This document shows, one piece after another, positions 48,481 through 60,651 of a DNA stretch of 64,000 bases. The notes beneath the pieces were generated by a model, which did not search any database, was not told the DNA's origin, and saw only the letters and a program-made list of their open reading frames with translations. Each line of letters starts with the position of its first letter. Within the stretch, counting starts at the first letter, position 1. The stretch is from NCBI GenBank assembly GCA_028023455.1, contig JAQFVV010000023.1, positions 806,001 through 870,000 of the forward strand, written 5' to 3'. The position numbers and the translations under genes were made by a program. The DNA is from Epiperipatus broadwayi. Its lineage: Eukaryota; Onychophora; Udeonychophora; Euonychophora; Peripatidae.

Positions 48481-49742
48481 AAAAAAATGGTGCTAGTCTT
48501 ATAGCCAAATACGCCGCTCGATGGCGCTGTTTTCGTGCGAAAACACATAAAAATGCCATTTCCGCGGCCGACAAGTTCGAAACAGCATTTTCTATAATAC
48601 AACTTTTTTCTTGTGCTACAAATTGCAGGCCGTTATGTTACGTCGCAGTACAGCATGTATGTCGCATCGCAGCAAATAAATTTGGCAAATTCGCACAGTT
48701 TATACCATTGTTATGATTTGGTGAGAGGGTGTGTGTATTTGAATTGGATGAAAATGTTATTTTGATTGAATTTTTTTTTATTTTAAAGTATTGAAATGTT
48801 CAGATTTTCTAAAGTAATAATTATCAGACTTTTTACACCGTACTGTATTGAAGTTTTAAGTGGGAAAATGTTGACAAGATGTGTAAAGTGAGTTGGAATT
48901 AGGTAACGCGTCAAGTAACGTACTGTTCGTAACATTCCATGAGACAAATAATATTCTACTGTGTGTTTATTTTTGAAGTAAAAAATAGCGGTAACACAAA
49001 AATATTCAGTAAGAAAAGTACAATTCTACACTCTTTTTTTAAATTTCATAAAAAACATATAAACATGGTTAATAAGTAAAGAAGACATTTTATATATATA
49101 TATTTGTTGTTGTTTAAAAAACTTTTACTTTCTTTCTTTTCTCAGACTACTGTTATACTTTGTTGAATATATTTTACGTTTATTGTTATCATTTATTTTA
49201 TATATGTTAATAAAAAAAAATATTTACAAAAAGTACGATTTAGATATTTTTTATTTTAGCATTACAAACAACAGAACCCTAACCCTAACAACTTTTACTT
49301 TTTGTTGTCATTCTATTTGAAGTAAAAAATAGCGGTAATATCTGTTTGTCTGTAAAAATTATAATTTAAAAGGAAGACTAAGAAATTTTACTTTTTATTC
49401 CGATTATGAGTTTTTAAACAACAACAAAAAAAAAAGCCGTACAACACTAAAAAAATATCCGATAGAAAATTTATTTTTCTAATAAAGCAAAATAAAAAAC
49501 ATGAATCAAATTGTAATTTGTTGATTTTATTTTACATTTATTGTTATCATTTAATTTGTATATGTTAATAAAAAATAATATTTAAAAAAGACGATTTTGT
49601 TTTGTTTTTATTTTCGCATTACAAAAAAACACATCAAAATGATTAAAATCAACGGCCTGGGAATGTTCATATTTTATAGTTTTAGCGTGAAAACGGCGCC
49701 ATCGAATGGCATCTTTGGCTATAATATTAGCACCAAAAAAAT
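48481..49742. mobile_element. Noncoding TIR element, 1246 bp, 8-bp duplication (Merlin-like ends)
   Basis: The element proper is 48489-49734. The terminal inverted repeats span about 65 bp: GGTGCTAGTCTTATAGCC on the left and GGTGCTAATATTATAGCC on the right read inward, sharing CGATGGCGC-GTTTTC further in. The 8-bp direct repeat aaaaaaat flanks it (48481-48488, 49735-49742), but because it is a homopolymer it is weak evidence. Inside, two direct segments (about 48975-49280 and 49319-49630) share gaagtaaaaaatagcggtaa and attgttatcattta, about 344-358 bp apart. No transposase. An 8-bp duplication with GG ends would suit Merlin; hAT is less likely because ends are not CA. Confidence 0.72.
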
Positions 49743-52204
49743 TAAATACAAAAGAATCTTTTTGTTAAAAAATATTTATTATATAAAAATTATGTAATAA
49801 ATTATATATTTGTCTATAAAAATAAATTAAGGTTGGGAATTTTATGTTTTGATATCTAACCAATTATTGAATAGACTACACTTGGCTTCTAAATATTGTA
49901 AAAAGTTGTAACATAAATAATCTTTTGATATTTAGTAGTATTTTTCTTTATAAATTTAAATAATTTGTAAATTATGTTTTTATGCAGTCAATGGTTTTAA
50001 TTTTTAAATAAAAATATAATGCAAAAGTAATTCTGTAAAATAATATTTCATATTAAATTTAAAAGATTCTCTTAATTATTTCATATCAAACAATAGATAA
50101 TAACATATAAATCACTTTTTAAAATAATGTGATTTAGACAAATAAGAAAACATGGCTGACACAATCGTGCGATCTATTTAATAATATACTAAACTGAAAA
50201 AAGATCATTAATGTTGTGTGGTGTATATGTTATTTTTTAATGTTTGCTTAGTTCATAATTATGAGATAAGAATTATTCAGTAACATTATGTATATGATCA
50301 ATTAGTAAAAAATCCAAAAATCAAGCTAATCGATAAAGCACATAGATTCTTCATAATGAATCAAGTGTTATTCTTCAGATAAATAGTCAGTGTTCAATTA
50401 CATGTTTGGAAAAATTTCAGCTATATACTTATTGAATCACCAACATGCTATTAATAGTAAATGATGGCATCCCATAAATAGAACAATAGGATGCTAATGA
50501 ACAACTAAAAATCAAACTAATAATCATGCCATTGCTAGATGCATGACAAAATTGTGATTGAGTATTAAGTTATGTGGAATTTCATTTATATCTTCATGCA
50601 GTTCTCTGCTCTTTAAAATTGGTGATATTAATCCATAAAAGTATTCACAAATATCATCAAAAGGTAAAACTTGTCTCTGCTGATTTTTAGTTATCTAACT
50701 TAAGATACAGATATCTGTTTTCATTGCTAGATTCATCAAATATTTGTGCAATAGTGTTAAAATAATGATGTAATGTCTGCCTGACTCCCTTTATCATAAC
50801 TTTAGATACCTTTCTACAATAACTAATTTTAACTACACCAGTTTTCTGCTTCATTGCACTTGCGCTATGACTAATTAGCTATATTTAAGTTTACAATTTG
50901 TGTTTGAAGTGTCTTTAGTTTTGGTATATATTAAATTATTTTTAACAATGTTTGATTTCACATAAAGAACTGCTAGCTAAATACTTTCTCAAATTATTTG
51001 CTTTTACATCTTACAGGTTTCATGAAATTGAATGCAAATGCATGCAGTTATAATCAGTTTTTCTATTTAAGATAATTTCTACATCAAGTAACTCATAAAA
51101 TAATTAACAATATATTTATGACTAAATGATATTTATTATTTAATCGGTTCGAACGGTTGCAGCGATTTCCCCATTAGCGGCAGCTGATTCACTGATTTTT
51201 TTTCTTTTTAAAATTGTGCAAAAACTATAAGCATAACGACAACAGAAATCCCAGCATCCTTTAAGATGGTGTATCATATGTTAAAATTGCACAAAATTTA
51301 AATTTTTTTATTAATATTTTTCTCAGTAGCTTCTTTTTAATTTTTTTCTTTTTTGCTTAGTTTATTAGATTGCGTGAATAAGACAATGGCACAATTTTTG
51401 CTTTGGCAAGACTCTGAAGAAAAATGGAATAATAATATCTCGATGAGTCAAAAGGAGTTCCTTCTGATAAAAACTTAATATCATAAGTATTCAATTCTAA
51501 TTTTGGTATTTTAAATTTTTCTAATATTATTTTAATTTTTTTATTATTTGATAAATTATAATTTATTAATGTGTTTATTAATGTGATTGCATTTGTATTA
51601 GTGTATGTAGTATATAAATTGTACTTATATTCAAATATAGCCTAGTACTTTATGTATAATGTAATTTGGGACTCTTAAATATTCAACTTAAATTCTTTTG
51701 TGTAGTATTTATCAATTTTTCTATTATTTGCATAGTTTTATTATTTCTATAAATTATGATTTATTAATGAGTTTGTGTTTGTATTAGTGTGTGTAGTATA
51801 TAAATTATAATTGTGTTCCAATATAACAGTGGTTTATATACAATGTAATTTTGGGGCTCTGATCCAAGTTTGAGGCAATCTTATTTTATAGACATAATGA
51901 TTCTCAAAAGATTTAATACTTTATTAGTATGTTTATATATGTATTAGTGTGTTTGAACTTGTGCATCTGCGTTTGTATAACAAGTAATAATTTGTATATA
52001 TATAATAAAGGTATTTATTATACAGCAGTGAAATGTAAATTTTACGACTGATTATCAGATATGTACAGAAAAGTTGCAGTTAATAAAGCAATCACACAAT
52101 TTACTGGGCATAGTACTATGTGAAAATATAAACTCTTAAAACCAATAAAGAGAGGTTTCAAGTGATGTGTGTGGTGATAGCCACAATGATTATGCCTCAT
52201 GGAA
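49743..52204. other. Noncoding AT-rich sequence
   Basis: No feature could be assigned. On the minus strand around 50430-50830 short open pieces (for example SNGMIISLIFSCSLASYCSI) look like faded coding sequence, but I do not recognise the family. Confidence 0.4.
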
Positions 52205-52925
52205 ATATATGCAGGCAAAGAATCAAATACTGATTCTTGCATCACATTATTTTCAAGTCTATAGTTAGCAAATCAGCTATTTGCAAATAAATTATATCTC
52301 TGTGGGACAATAAATGTGTGCACAAAGAATATAAACATCACCGGTGTATACAAAAAATATAAAATGAAAAGATGAAACTCATTGATACAGACAGTAGCCT
52401 TTAATTTCTAGTTTTGGATAGACAAGAAGCCAATTTCTATGATGACAAATGCATATCCACCTTCTGGAAATAATTTATTTTGTATGTTATATTAGAATGA
52501 ATCTTTTTCTTATAGACGCCTTGAGATTTGTTAACTTTTGGGGTACAAGATAAAAATGAATTTTTATGCAAATATTTTTGTAGATTTTGAAGGTATGGAT
52601 TATCTCAGGTAAGAAGTATTATATATGGTTTGAATGAGAATTTTGTGAGGAATACAAAGAAATTATCAATGAAGATGTAATTTAAACTTAATTAATGATA
52701 AATTAGAAATTATGAACAAACAATAAAAAATTATTTCGAATGTTGAAATTTCTTTTTTCCCTTATTTTTTTTTCACGATAATCCATTATTTGTTTCAGCC
52801 TTATTGCTTTCTTTAGTTTTTCTAGTTTCTATCAATATAAAGCTTTTTGCTCTAACATTATTAAAACTGAAGTTATTGTGAAAATTGGGTCTCAAGTCAG
52901 TTTTTTTAAAAATTCAATATGGTTC
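52205..52925 (-). repeat. Dispersed repeat family C, copy 2 (inverted relative to copy 1)
   Basis: Reverse complement matches 35446-36210. Shared landmarks include ttgtgaaaatt, ctagtttctatc-like, taatttctagttttggatag (52399-52418), gacaagaagccaatt and tttcaagtctatagtt. Most of the segment is colinear with small indels. Confidence 0.8.
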
Positions 52926-53261
52926 CAGGACCATTAACTAGTCAACAAAGTAGAAATTTCGCTTACATAACTTCACAATATACAAAGGGATAATATTTCT
53001 TCAGCTCTCATGCTAAATTGTAAAATTTATGCACTACAAAAAATTAAAATAGTGCTGAGAAAATAAAATCACCATTATAATACTATATAGATAAAAGTTA
53101 ACAATCAGAAATACACCATAATGAATAATAAGATGAGAACATATCAATATAATAATTAAAAATTGTCTAAAGTAATATTTTGTTTATTATACAAAAAGGA
53201 GATTAAAATAATATGAACACATTAGAAGAATGAACAAAAGTCAAACTATCTGGAATAATCC
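52926..53261. other. Noncoding AT-rich sequence
   Basis: Nothing recognisable was seen. Confidence 0.45.
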
Positions 53262-53299
53262 TCTTTATAGATTAAATTCTTTTATTATTAAACCAATGC

Positions 53300-53372
53300 C
53301 CTACAATCATTTCTTGACAGTTAACAATTTCGATTGACTCTGCAATCTTCCTCAGAACTACAAAATATATAC
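53300..53372 (-). ncRNA. Hammerhead-ribozyme-like motif in PLE copy P1
   Basis: On the minus strand the three invariant boxes occur in order: CUGAGGA (53355-53349), GAAA (53331-53328) and the cleavage triplet GUC (53318-53316). Between the first two, GAUUG and CAAUC form a perfect 5-bp stem II with loop CAGAGU, with one extra A after CUGAGGA. Between GAAA and GUC is UUGUUAACU, holding the palindrome GUUAAC, too short for a monomeric stem III but able to pair between two copies. PLEs are known to carry such minimal type I hammerheads. Confidence 0.6.
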
Positions 53373-54085
53373 ATACACACTATATATATATATATATACA
53401 CACAAATCATACATATAGTCACAAATATATAAACATATACCTACATATTTCTAAATATATGGATACTTAAAAATAAATAAAACCTCTAAAATTTAAACCT
53501 AATCTTTACCTTTTTTATTATAATCCTATTCCTTAATTTTAATTTTTTTTATTTTATAAACCTTTAAACTCTTACTTTATTCTTTATATTATAGTAATTC
53601 ATTTTTATTTACTCTATTATATTCTTACTTCACATTACTTCAATTTATTACCTTATATTCTTTATTTTAATTAATTTCATACTATCATTCTTAATTATTT
53701 ATTCTAATTAATCTTTCTTTTTTAATAATATCCTATGTCTCTTATACTCATATTTCCTAATTTTCAATTAAATAAATACTACATATATAATATATTATTA
53801 TCCTATTTTTATACCAAATTCTTCTTAAAACCTATCTTACTTATTTTTTTTTATATTAATATTAAATTACTAATTAATTTTAACTCTTAATTTTACCTTT
53901 AATACTCTTTAATCTTTTCCCTCCACTTTCCTTCATCACGGTTAAACCATTTTTTCTATTTAAATCTACATTAAAATGTATATCTTCTATACTTTGGCCC
54001 ACTATACTGCTTTTTTTATCATTCAATTTTTAAAATTTCACATTAAAATTTTTCTCAACCCCATATCTCTATTCATTTTAGGTAT

Positions 54086-54838
54086 CATCATCATCAACCA
54101 TTATCAATCCACTGCAGGATGGTCTCTCCAAGTTTAATCCATCTTCTCCGATCTTTAGCTTCTCTTCTCCACAACACCCCTGCACATTTTCATATTTCAT
54201 CCATCCATCTCACATGTGGTCTCTTTCTGGGTCTTTTACAATCTCTTGGAATCCAGTTTAAAATTTCAATTGTCCATCTATTATCATCTCTTCTAGCAAT
54301 ATGTCCAGCCCAACTCCATTTCAATCTTTTAATTTTTTCAATAAGGTCAGTAACACCTGTTTGTTGTCTTACCCATACATTGCGTTTTCGATCTCTTCTT
54401 GTTACTCCCAACATACATCTCTCCATACTCCTTTGAGTGGTCTGAAGTCTCTGTATTGCTCTTCTATTAAGTGTCCAAGTCTCAGATCCATAAGTAAGAA
54501 TTGGTAAAACACATTTATTAAAAACCATCCTTTTCAAACACATAGGCATATTTCCTTTTAGTATCAAGTTATTTCTACCAAAAGCACTCCAACCAAGTTT
54601 AATTCTATGATTAATTTCCTCCATTATGTTTCCATCTGTATTAATAATCTGACCAAGGCATTTGTAACTGTTAACTTCTTCTAATTCTTCATAATCAATC
54701 TTTATTTTCATATTTTGAGCAAATCGATTAAACATTACTTTAGTCTTTTTAACATTTATCTTTAGTCCTACTTTTCTACTTTCATCTGCTAACTCCTGCA
54801 ACATTTCCTGCAGCTCTGAAGCATTATTTGCAAAAACC
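54086..54838 (-). mobile_element. 5'-truncated RTE LINE copy (753 bp) with 11-bp duplication
   Basis: The minus-strand reading runs FANNASELQEMLQELADESR, LKINVKKTKVMFNRFAQNMK, KRMVFNKCVLPILTYGSETW, RDRKRNVWVRQQTGVTDLIE and RDCKRPRKRPHVRWMDEI. It ends after ILQWIDNG with a (TGA)n tail. It is truncated just after the polymerase FADD motif. attttaggtat occurs at 54075-54085 and 54839-54849, the target duplication. Removing the copy rejoins the PLE coding tail in frame. The 240-codon frame 54190-54912 is therefore a chance fusion of PLE and RTE coding sequence. Confidence 0.92.
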
Positions 54839-54920
54839 ATTTTAGGTATAATAGTATTTATATAAATAGCCTCTTTTATCATCCTTTCTCTTCTACTCTC
54901 TAAATGCAACATGTTAATAC

Positions 54921-57900
54921 TGTGCCAGTCAAAACATGCTTATCCATCTAACACGAGCTGGAACTCACAAAATGTACTTCAAACCCAGTCAAGCCCGAGA
55001 TTTAGGTCAGGGACCAGCCTGGATTCGAACCCACTCTCCAAGCACCAGATCTAACACCCAATGGATAACATAACAATGGTAGCACACGAGATTTAATTCT
55101 TCATCCGGCCCACTAGCAAATCGGAGAAAACAATAAGACTCATGGACTTAAACATATATATAAACAACTTAAATACTAGACATTCCACAGATAAAATCTA
55201 ACATATTTAAATAATAGGGGCTTTACTAATGAATACCTATGGGCAATTAGTGAATTGGATTGATTTAATAATGAGACAGAAACTGATATATGATGAATTA
55301 AAATATATTTATTGACAATTGTTGTTGGCAAATGCACGCAGGCATTTTATTTATAAAGTAACATTACTCTAGGCCAATAATTGATACGTTGGCTATTATT
55401 TAATTGCTCCAATATTATTTAATGGAAACAAATACCCTACTATATAACTAATCACTACATTAACTTTTACCAGTTATGCCCTTTCATCATCAGTTCGTGT
55501 GGCTATTGTACGTGAAATCAAACCAAGTCTGGAGTGAAGCTTAATAATACGTCTTAATTATAATAAATTTATATTAACTATGGGCTTTTAAAGCGTCCCA
55601 GATAGCTTTAGATCGAACGGGTTTTCAAGAATGCTTCGGATCAACGCCGAAGACTGCATATTAGGGAGGGAGAGTTGGCTATAACGATTTTACTAATACG
55701 CTAGGCACAAGTAAAGTATAATAATAAAGTGGCTCTGCGGATGGAAGAATAGTTTTAGGGTTTTTGTGACAAACAACGGTTTACCCAAGAACCGGTCGTC
55801 ATGCTGCTAATGGGGAACCTTTATTTGGTTCAGAGGCGGGGGACTTACGTGCTAATCTGGCCCGTAGCTCAGACTTCGCTACTGCACTACCCATAAGAGA
55901 AGATGTGCTGGCAACGCCGTGGCTCCATCTTATATATAAAACAGCACAACGAGAAAAATATTAATAAGTTTCACATCCGCCAAGCCGAAGGATATTATAA
56001 ATTAAAGATCATATATTAAATGAACACTAGATCATCAGCTTGATCAAAAGAGCCAACTCTTCTGTAGCATGAGAAATACGATATGCTACTGACGGCAATA
56101 TAGATATCTACAAACTTTACTTTATCCCGTTCAATCTCTTTAGTTATCTATAACTACTAAACTTTTAAAAGGGGGAAAAGTATATTTAATAGGGGACTTA
56201 CGAATACTTAACTAAAAAAATATACTTATGATTGCACTCCAGGCTAGTTTAATCTTTAGTAACATAATAAATAAAGGTTGAAAAGCCACATTTTATATTT
56301 ATATTAATTAATTTACAAAATGACAAAATATGAATTTGGGTTTCGAAACAGCGCACGAAATGACGCTATATAAATAATAATACGGAGATTTTAAATGATA
56401 TCTTTTTTAAAAAACATATTGGTAATTAAATGCACGCTGTTTCGAAACATAGGCATAATTAACAATAATTAAAAATAAGCAAAAGAAAAGCAAAATATAA
56501 CTGCAGTGATTAAATTATATAGTAAAATATTAATTAACAAAGAAATTTAGCAAAAATATTTCATTTATAGATTTCAAATACGATTTAGACAGAGTTTACA
56601 ATATTGAATTAATAAAGAAATTTGCAAAAGTATTTCATTTTAGAGAATTTACAATATTATTTGAAAAATAATTTAGAAAGAAATTACAATAATATGGTTA
56701 GCTAACCTGATTTTGAAGAAATAATGATTGTTGTTGAAATTCACACAGAGCTCTGCGATTTTAAATAATATTAAAACAGTTCTCTATAGCTGAACTGGAG
56801 ATATTCGAGCTGGAAACGAAGGTGACTTCTTTGGCGGCTTATGGCATCTTCAATTTAGTTGGGAGACGATTTTTTAAAATAGTGTTTCTTTAGCTGGATT
56901 GAAATCGGAACGAGGGCAAATTATTTTTACGGCTTATGGCATCTTCAAATTTAGTTGGTGTAAGCTTGGTTGTTCCTTTGGCATTTGATGGATTGAACTA
57001 GGCGTTCCATCACGGGAAAGCAGCAAAATTTTGCCTGACTTTAGCCAGACATGTTAAGGTTGAACAAATATAAAACTTCTCCTGTTGACTCTCTTCAAAA
57101 GTAAGATGGATTCTCCCTCCCGCTTAAAATAAGGCCTATTTATATCCTTCTACTAAACTTTAACACCTTTCTGGAATTTCGTAAGCCTCGGGACCAATTG
57201 ACTTTTAATTAAAGCAAAATAATATAATTCAATTTCTACAACAACTGATAAAATCTCCGAGGTGTTATATTTAATTTCCTTAAAAAAATGTATCAAAATA
57301 TATAAACTATATAATTTGATTCATTTTCATTAATTAAATTCCTTTTCAGGTGTTATTACTTAGCAGAAGGAACGGTATTCTGATTTAATGAAAAAGTCTT
57401 TTGTTGCAAACAAAAATCAATCAGAAAACAGATTTTACTTTTTTACCCGGGTGTGTCACTAATTGATATCTTGTTTACAAAAATTCTCATTTTTAATTGC
57501 GAACAGATAATTCTTATTTTATAAAACTAAATAACTTTTAACATATTTGTTTATTAAAAAAAAAAGCAAATTTAAAGAAAATACTTGTTTCAACTATATA
57601 TGTAAAACATTAAATCAGAAAACCGTTAAATAAATTAAAGAAAACATTTACATTACTTTTATTTAAACTTAAATATATGAATCATTTTGCCGTTATTCCA
57701 AGGTTTAAATTATCCATCCACATACGAATATTATAGCGAATATAATTAAAAATTGACTGAAAATTTATAAAACATTTTATAATAATTTATGAGCATTTCT
57801 CCGCTATAATTTTATCAAACCTGTCTAATTATAGCGTGTTTTCGTAAGTAAATGGATGATGCAATTTAAGCGGCCATTATAGCAAAGTTTTCCCGCTCGA

Positions 57901-58020
57901 CTTATATATAACATTTTTACATATGACATTTTTACATTTAAGATAGGTTCGAAACTAGTTCAGACGAGTAGGTCATTAGGTTGATGGTGAAACGGAAAGG
58001 GATTGGAGATTTCCGTTTCA
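54921..58020 (-). mobile_element. Element X2 (3100 bp including a nested insertion), ATAC duplication
   Basis: On the minus strand it begins TGAAACGGAAATCTCC at 58020 and ends TTTGACTGGCACA at 54921, flanked by atac (54917-54920 and 58021-58024). It shares with X1 the 5' TGAAACGGA start that folds on itself (TGAAACGGAAA/TTTCCGTTTCA), an early TATA-like TTATATATAAG, and a 3' region with GGGTTCGAATCCAGG (near 55015) and GACTGGGTTTGAA (near 54990). X1 has GGGTTTGAATTCAGT and GACTGGGTTTGAACTC at the matching places. No coding capacity. Without the putative nested LTR it would be about 870 bp. Confidence 0.68.
55230..57458 (-). mobile_element. Putative solo LTR nested in X2, CTAA duplication
   Basis: On the minus strand the segment begins TGACACACCCGGGT at 57458 and ends GGTATTCA at 55230, with ctaa on both sides (55226-55229, 57459-57462). 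A promoter-like GGATATAAATAGGCC lies at 57147-57133 and an AATAAA at 55825-55820, the expected order for U3-R-U5. A second TATA-like stretch is at about 55940. A repeated block (ccaactaaatttgaagatgcc...) occurs twice at about 56835-56970, and TTTCGAAACAGCG/CGCTGTTTCGAAA arms lie near 56341 and 56437. No ORF. The boundaries rest on a 4-bp repeat and TG...CA only. Confidence 0.5.
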
Positions 58021-58024
58021 ATAC

Positions 58025-58325
58025 AAAAAAGGAAGATTAATTAGAATAAATAATTAAGAATGATAGTATGAAATTAATTAATATAAAAAATATATGGTAA
58101 TAAATTTAAGTAATGTGAAGTAAGGATATAGTAGAGTAAATATAAACAAATTACTATAATATAAAGAATAAAATAAGAGTTTTAAGGTTCATAAAATAAA
58201 AAAATTTAAAATTATTAAATGAAAAAAAAAAATGTAAAGATTTTAGAGGTTTTATTTATTTATAAGTATTCATATATTTAAAAAAATGTAGGTACGTGTT
58301 TATATTTTTGTGACTATATATATGT
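58025..58325 (+). mobile_element. Penelope-like element 3' fragment, head-to-head with P1
   Basis: aaaaaaggaagattaattag at 58025 through taagaatgatagtatgaaa, gttttatttatttataagta and tgtgactatatatatgta matches the reverse complement of 53391-53735. It lacks the ribozyme end. The two fragments therefore face each other, with X2 between them. Before X2 arrived they formed an inverted pair joined near gtat. Confidence 0.7.
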
Positions 58326-60651
58326 ATTGAAGCTGTAAATATCCTATTCATATTTACACTTCATTTAAAGCAAATGGTAGTAGCACTGGCATGGGGTTTG
58401 AACGCATTCTATGCCTCATGGCTGCCTGACTCAAGCATTAGGCAGCTAAGTATACTAATAATTATCATGTCATAATCTTAACTTTTTTTTTATTTGTATC
58501 ACCAATGTACGTACGTGTGTGCACATACATGTACATGAAATAATTTTTGTTGTTATATAATATGTATTTGTAAATTGTATTCATTAAATTTTTTTATCTA
58601 ATATGTTAGCATTCACCATTATATTTTAAATTATTGTCTGTAAAACTAACCTGTTAATTAATTTCTAATATTTTAGAAATTTATTTATGTTAATTACTAA
58701 ACTTGAATATTACAAATTTAAAAGTAAATTATTAAACATATAGGTGTTACATATAGTTCAAATAGTTTTGTTAAAATTTTGTACTAATTATTTCATTTTG
58801 TAACATTTATATTTATTAGTCTGAAAGAAAATACCTTAAATATGATTTACTTAAAACAGTCAATTTTAGTATTATTAATTGTGAGGGTCATTAATTATCG
58901 TAATTTATAAAGTATAACAAAATTTTAAGAATTTCATGATTAAAGTTTTTTTTTTTTTCTTTTGTTATTAATTAAATTCTTTACTAATCTCCAATCCAAG
59001 TAAATGAGCTGTATATTGTGGATTAAGATTAGGGCTTTCAGGACTCATTATAAAAATTTTGCTGTTTTGTGTTTTCTTTATTTCTTTTAATAGCCATGGG
59101 GAAGTTTGGATTTGCCATCTTGGTATGAGCCAGCCAATAGCAGGAAATCATCATCAACACCAACCACAGAGAACCGCTTAGAGCAATTGCAATTGGTAGT
59201 TGTCAAAGTTAGATGGATCCTATAGATAATTTTGGGATTAGATAAATAGCCCCAAAACATTTAAAAATTGAATTATTTAGCTTACTTAGTGAAGAGTACC
59301 TGTTCTATTTGAGAGAAAATTTCCAAAATGACGGGGTAAAGAAAACAGATCACTCGTTCGAAATGTCACCATGCTATGCAAGGCTATAACATCAAGCCCA
59401 GTATTAACGAACTGTGTCTAGAAAGTCTAATGAGATGAATACTAGCATTAATCAAATCTGCTTTGAAGAATGGACTGTTTGCCGATTGGTAATGAGGTAA
59501 ACGCTTTTAATATGCCAACAATTTTAAAATGTAACTTTCAATTTATTTATTTTAAGCCCCAAAGTATAGATTTGTAATGTTTATACAGCTTTAACCAAAT
59601 ATATATATATAATCTCTTTCTTTAAATTTTTCATTTTCATTTATATTCTAAATGCTTCCTTTTTTTTAACATGATTAAGTATGATAATTGAAATCCTTTA
59701 CTTAGAAATTAGATTGTTTGATATTATCTCGTGCGGTATTTCCTATAAACTTTTGTATGTATAATTTAAGCTGCCAAGATTTATAAAGTTCAATGGACAA
59801 TTCCCTTCATTAATTATTTCCTATCCATTTATAGTGGAAAAACAATGCCCGGTCACAAATTAGTGACAGATAGAAGTCCGTTGAGCTTGATATTTTATTT
59901 TGATTTTTTTTTCTCTAATAAGTTTTACCTTTGTTTGTAACATTCTCCGTGTGTTGACATTAGAGACGTAAATGTATTTAAAGATTATTAAAATGCCTGC
60001 TTGGATTTTATAAAATAATTGATATGTAAACGGCTATTAAAAGCTACATTTAATTACCAATTAGTTAAATTAATAGTGGTCATCATATGACCACGTTTCA
60101 TGAATACTGTTAAAATTTATCTCTGCAAATTATGTAGGAGCTTATTACAATTTATTTAAAATAAAATAAAAATTAACTACCATTCATTTTGAAACAAGTC
60201 TAAAATATCTAATTATTTAACTGAAATAGCCTCAATGTGTATATTATATTTATATATGTATATCTATCAGTTTATTCAATCTGTATCATATTTTAAGATC
60301 CTTTATATCTATATGTAATGCTTGTAAACGGTTATATCACCAAATGATTGCAAAATTTAAATAATGTTAAATAAAGCTGTGTGACTAACTTAATGTTTCG
60401 GAACCAAAAAGATTTTAAAATGTGGAAACAAGCTTCTTTCTTAAATCATCTCTTTATATTCTTTTCATTAAAGATCCATTTCTTTTATTTTGTTGTTATG
60501 GACATTCTGTTGCAAAAGAGCAATTTTATTGAATCAGAAGTTAACAGATTGTGGTCAGTAATGACACGAATTTTATCTTTCATAGGCGTTATATTTGTTA
60601 TGGATGTAATTATTGCTTCCGTACTTTCGTTGCTTTGCTTAACTTAATGGG
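58326..60651. other. Noncoding AT-rich sequence
   Basis: No exon was recognised. 58380-58450 has a weak tRNA-like text (see rejected). The plus-strand frame 60381-60647 begins MTNLMFRNQKDFKMWKQASF and is hydrophobic, with no known motif. Confidence 0.4.

Larger units (their letters stand above)
53262..54920 (-). mobile_element. Penelope-like element fragment P1 (GIY-YIG tail, 3' UTR, ribozyme), split by RTE
   Basis: Read on the minus strand: a short coding tail LESRRERMIKEAIYI (54908-54864), broken by a truncated RTE (54838-54086). After the duplication it resumes with MNRDMGLR (about 54077-54050), then about 640 bp of AT-rich 3' sequence, then a hammerhead-like motif (53372-53300) and gtagggcattggtttaataa to about 53262. 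K-EAI-I followed by P-xNRDxG is how GIY-YIG nuclease domains of Penelope-like retroelements end, as far as I recall. The 3' part from 53735 to 53390 is repeated in inverse orientation at 58025-58325, and the ribozyme end again at 61985-62100. Confidence 0.65.

Noticed and set aside
49278-49292. Telomeric repeat (ccctaaccctaa)
   Set aside because: Only about two and a half units and inside a TIR element; no interstitial telomere array.
50430-50830. Faded coding sequence on the minus strand
   Set aside because: Pieces look protein-like but no motif or frame continuity could be recognised.
54190-54912. A 240-codon protein
   Set aside because: It is a chance fusion of the PLE coding tail with the inserted RTE tail across the target duplication.
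54921-55100. Independent tRNA-derived SINE with a perfect B-box
   Set aside because: The same arrangement is at the 3' end of X1, so it belongs to element X.
53391-58325. A 5-kb fold-back transposon with long terminal inverted repeats
   Set aside because: The arms are the 3' region of a Penelope-like element (GIY-YIG tail and ribozyme end on one side, a fragment on the other), so two oppositely oriented fragments explain it better.
58380-58450. tRNA-like sequence on the minus strand (gttcaaacccc)
   Set aside because: No acceptor or anticodon stem could be paired; only a B-box-like match remains.
60381-60647. 88-codon plus-strand ORF as a membrane protein
   Set aside because: Hydrophobic text is expected from T-rich DNA; no promoter, splice or motif support.
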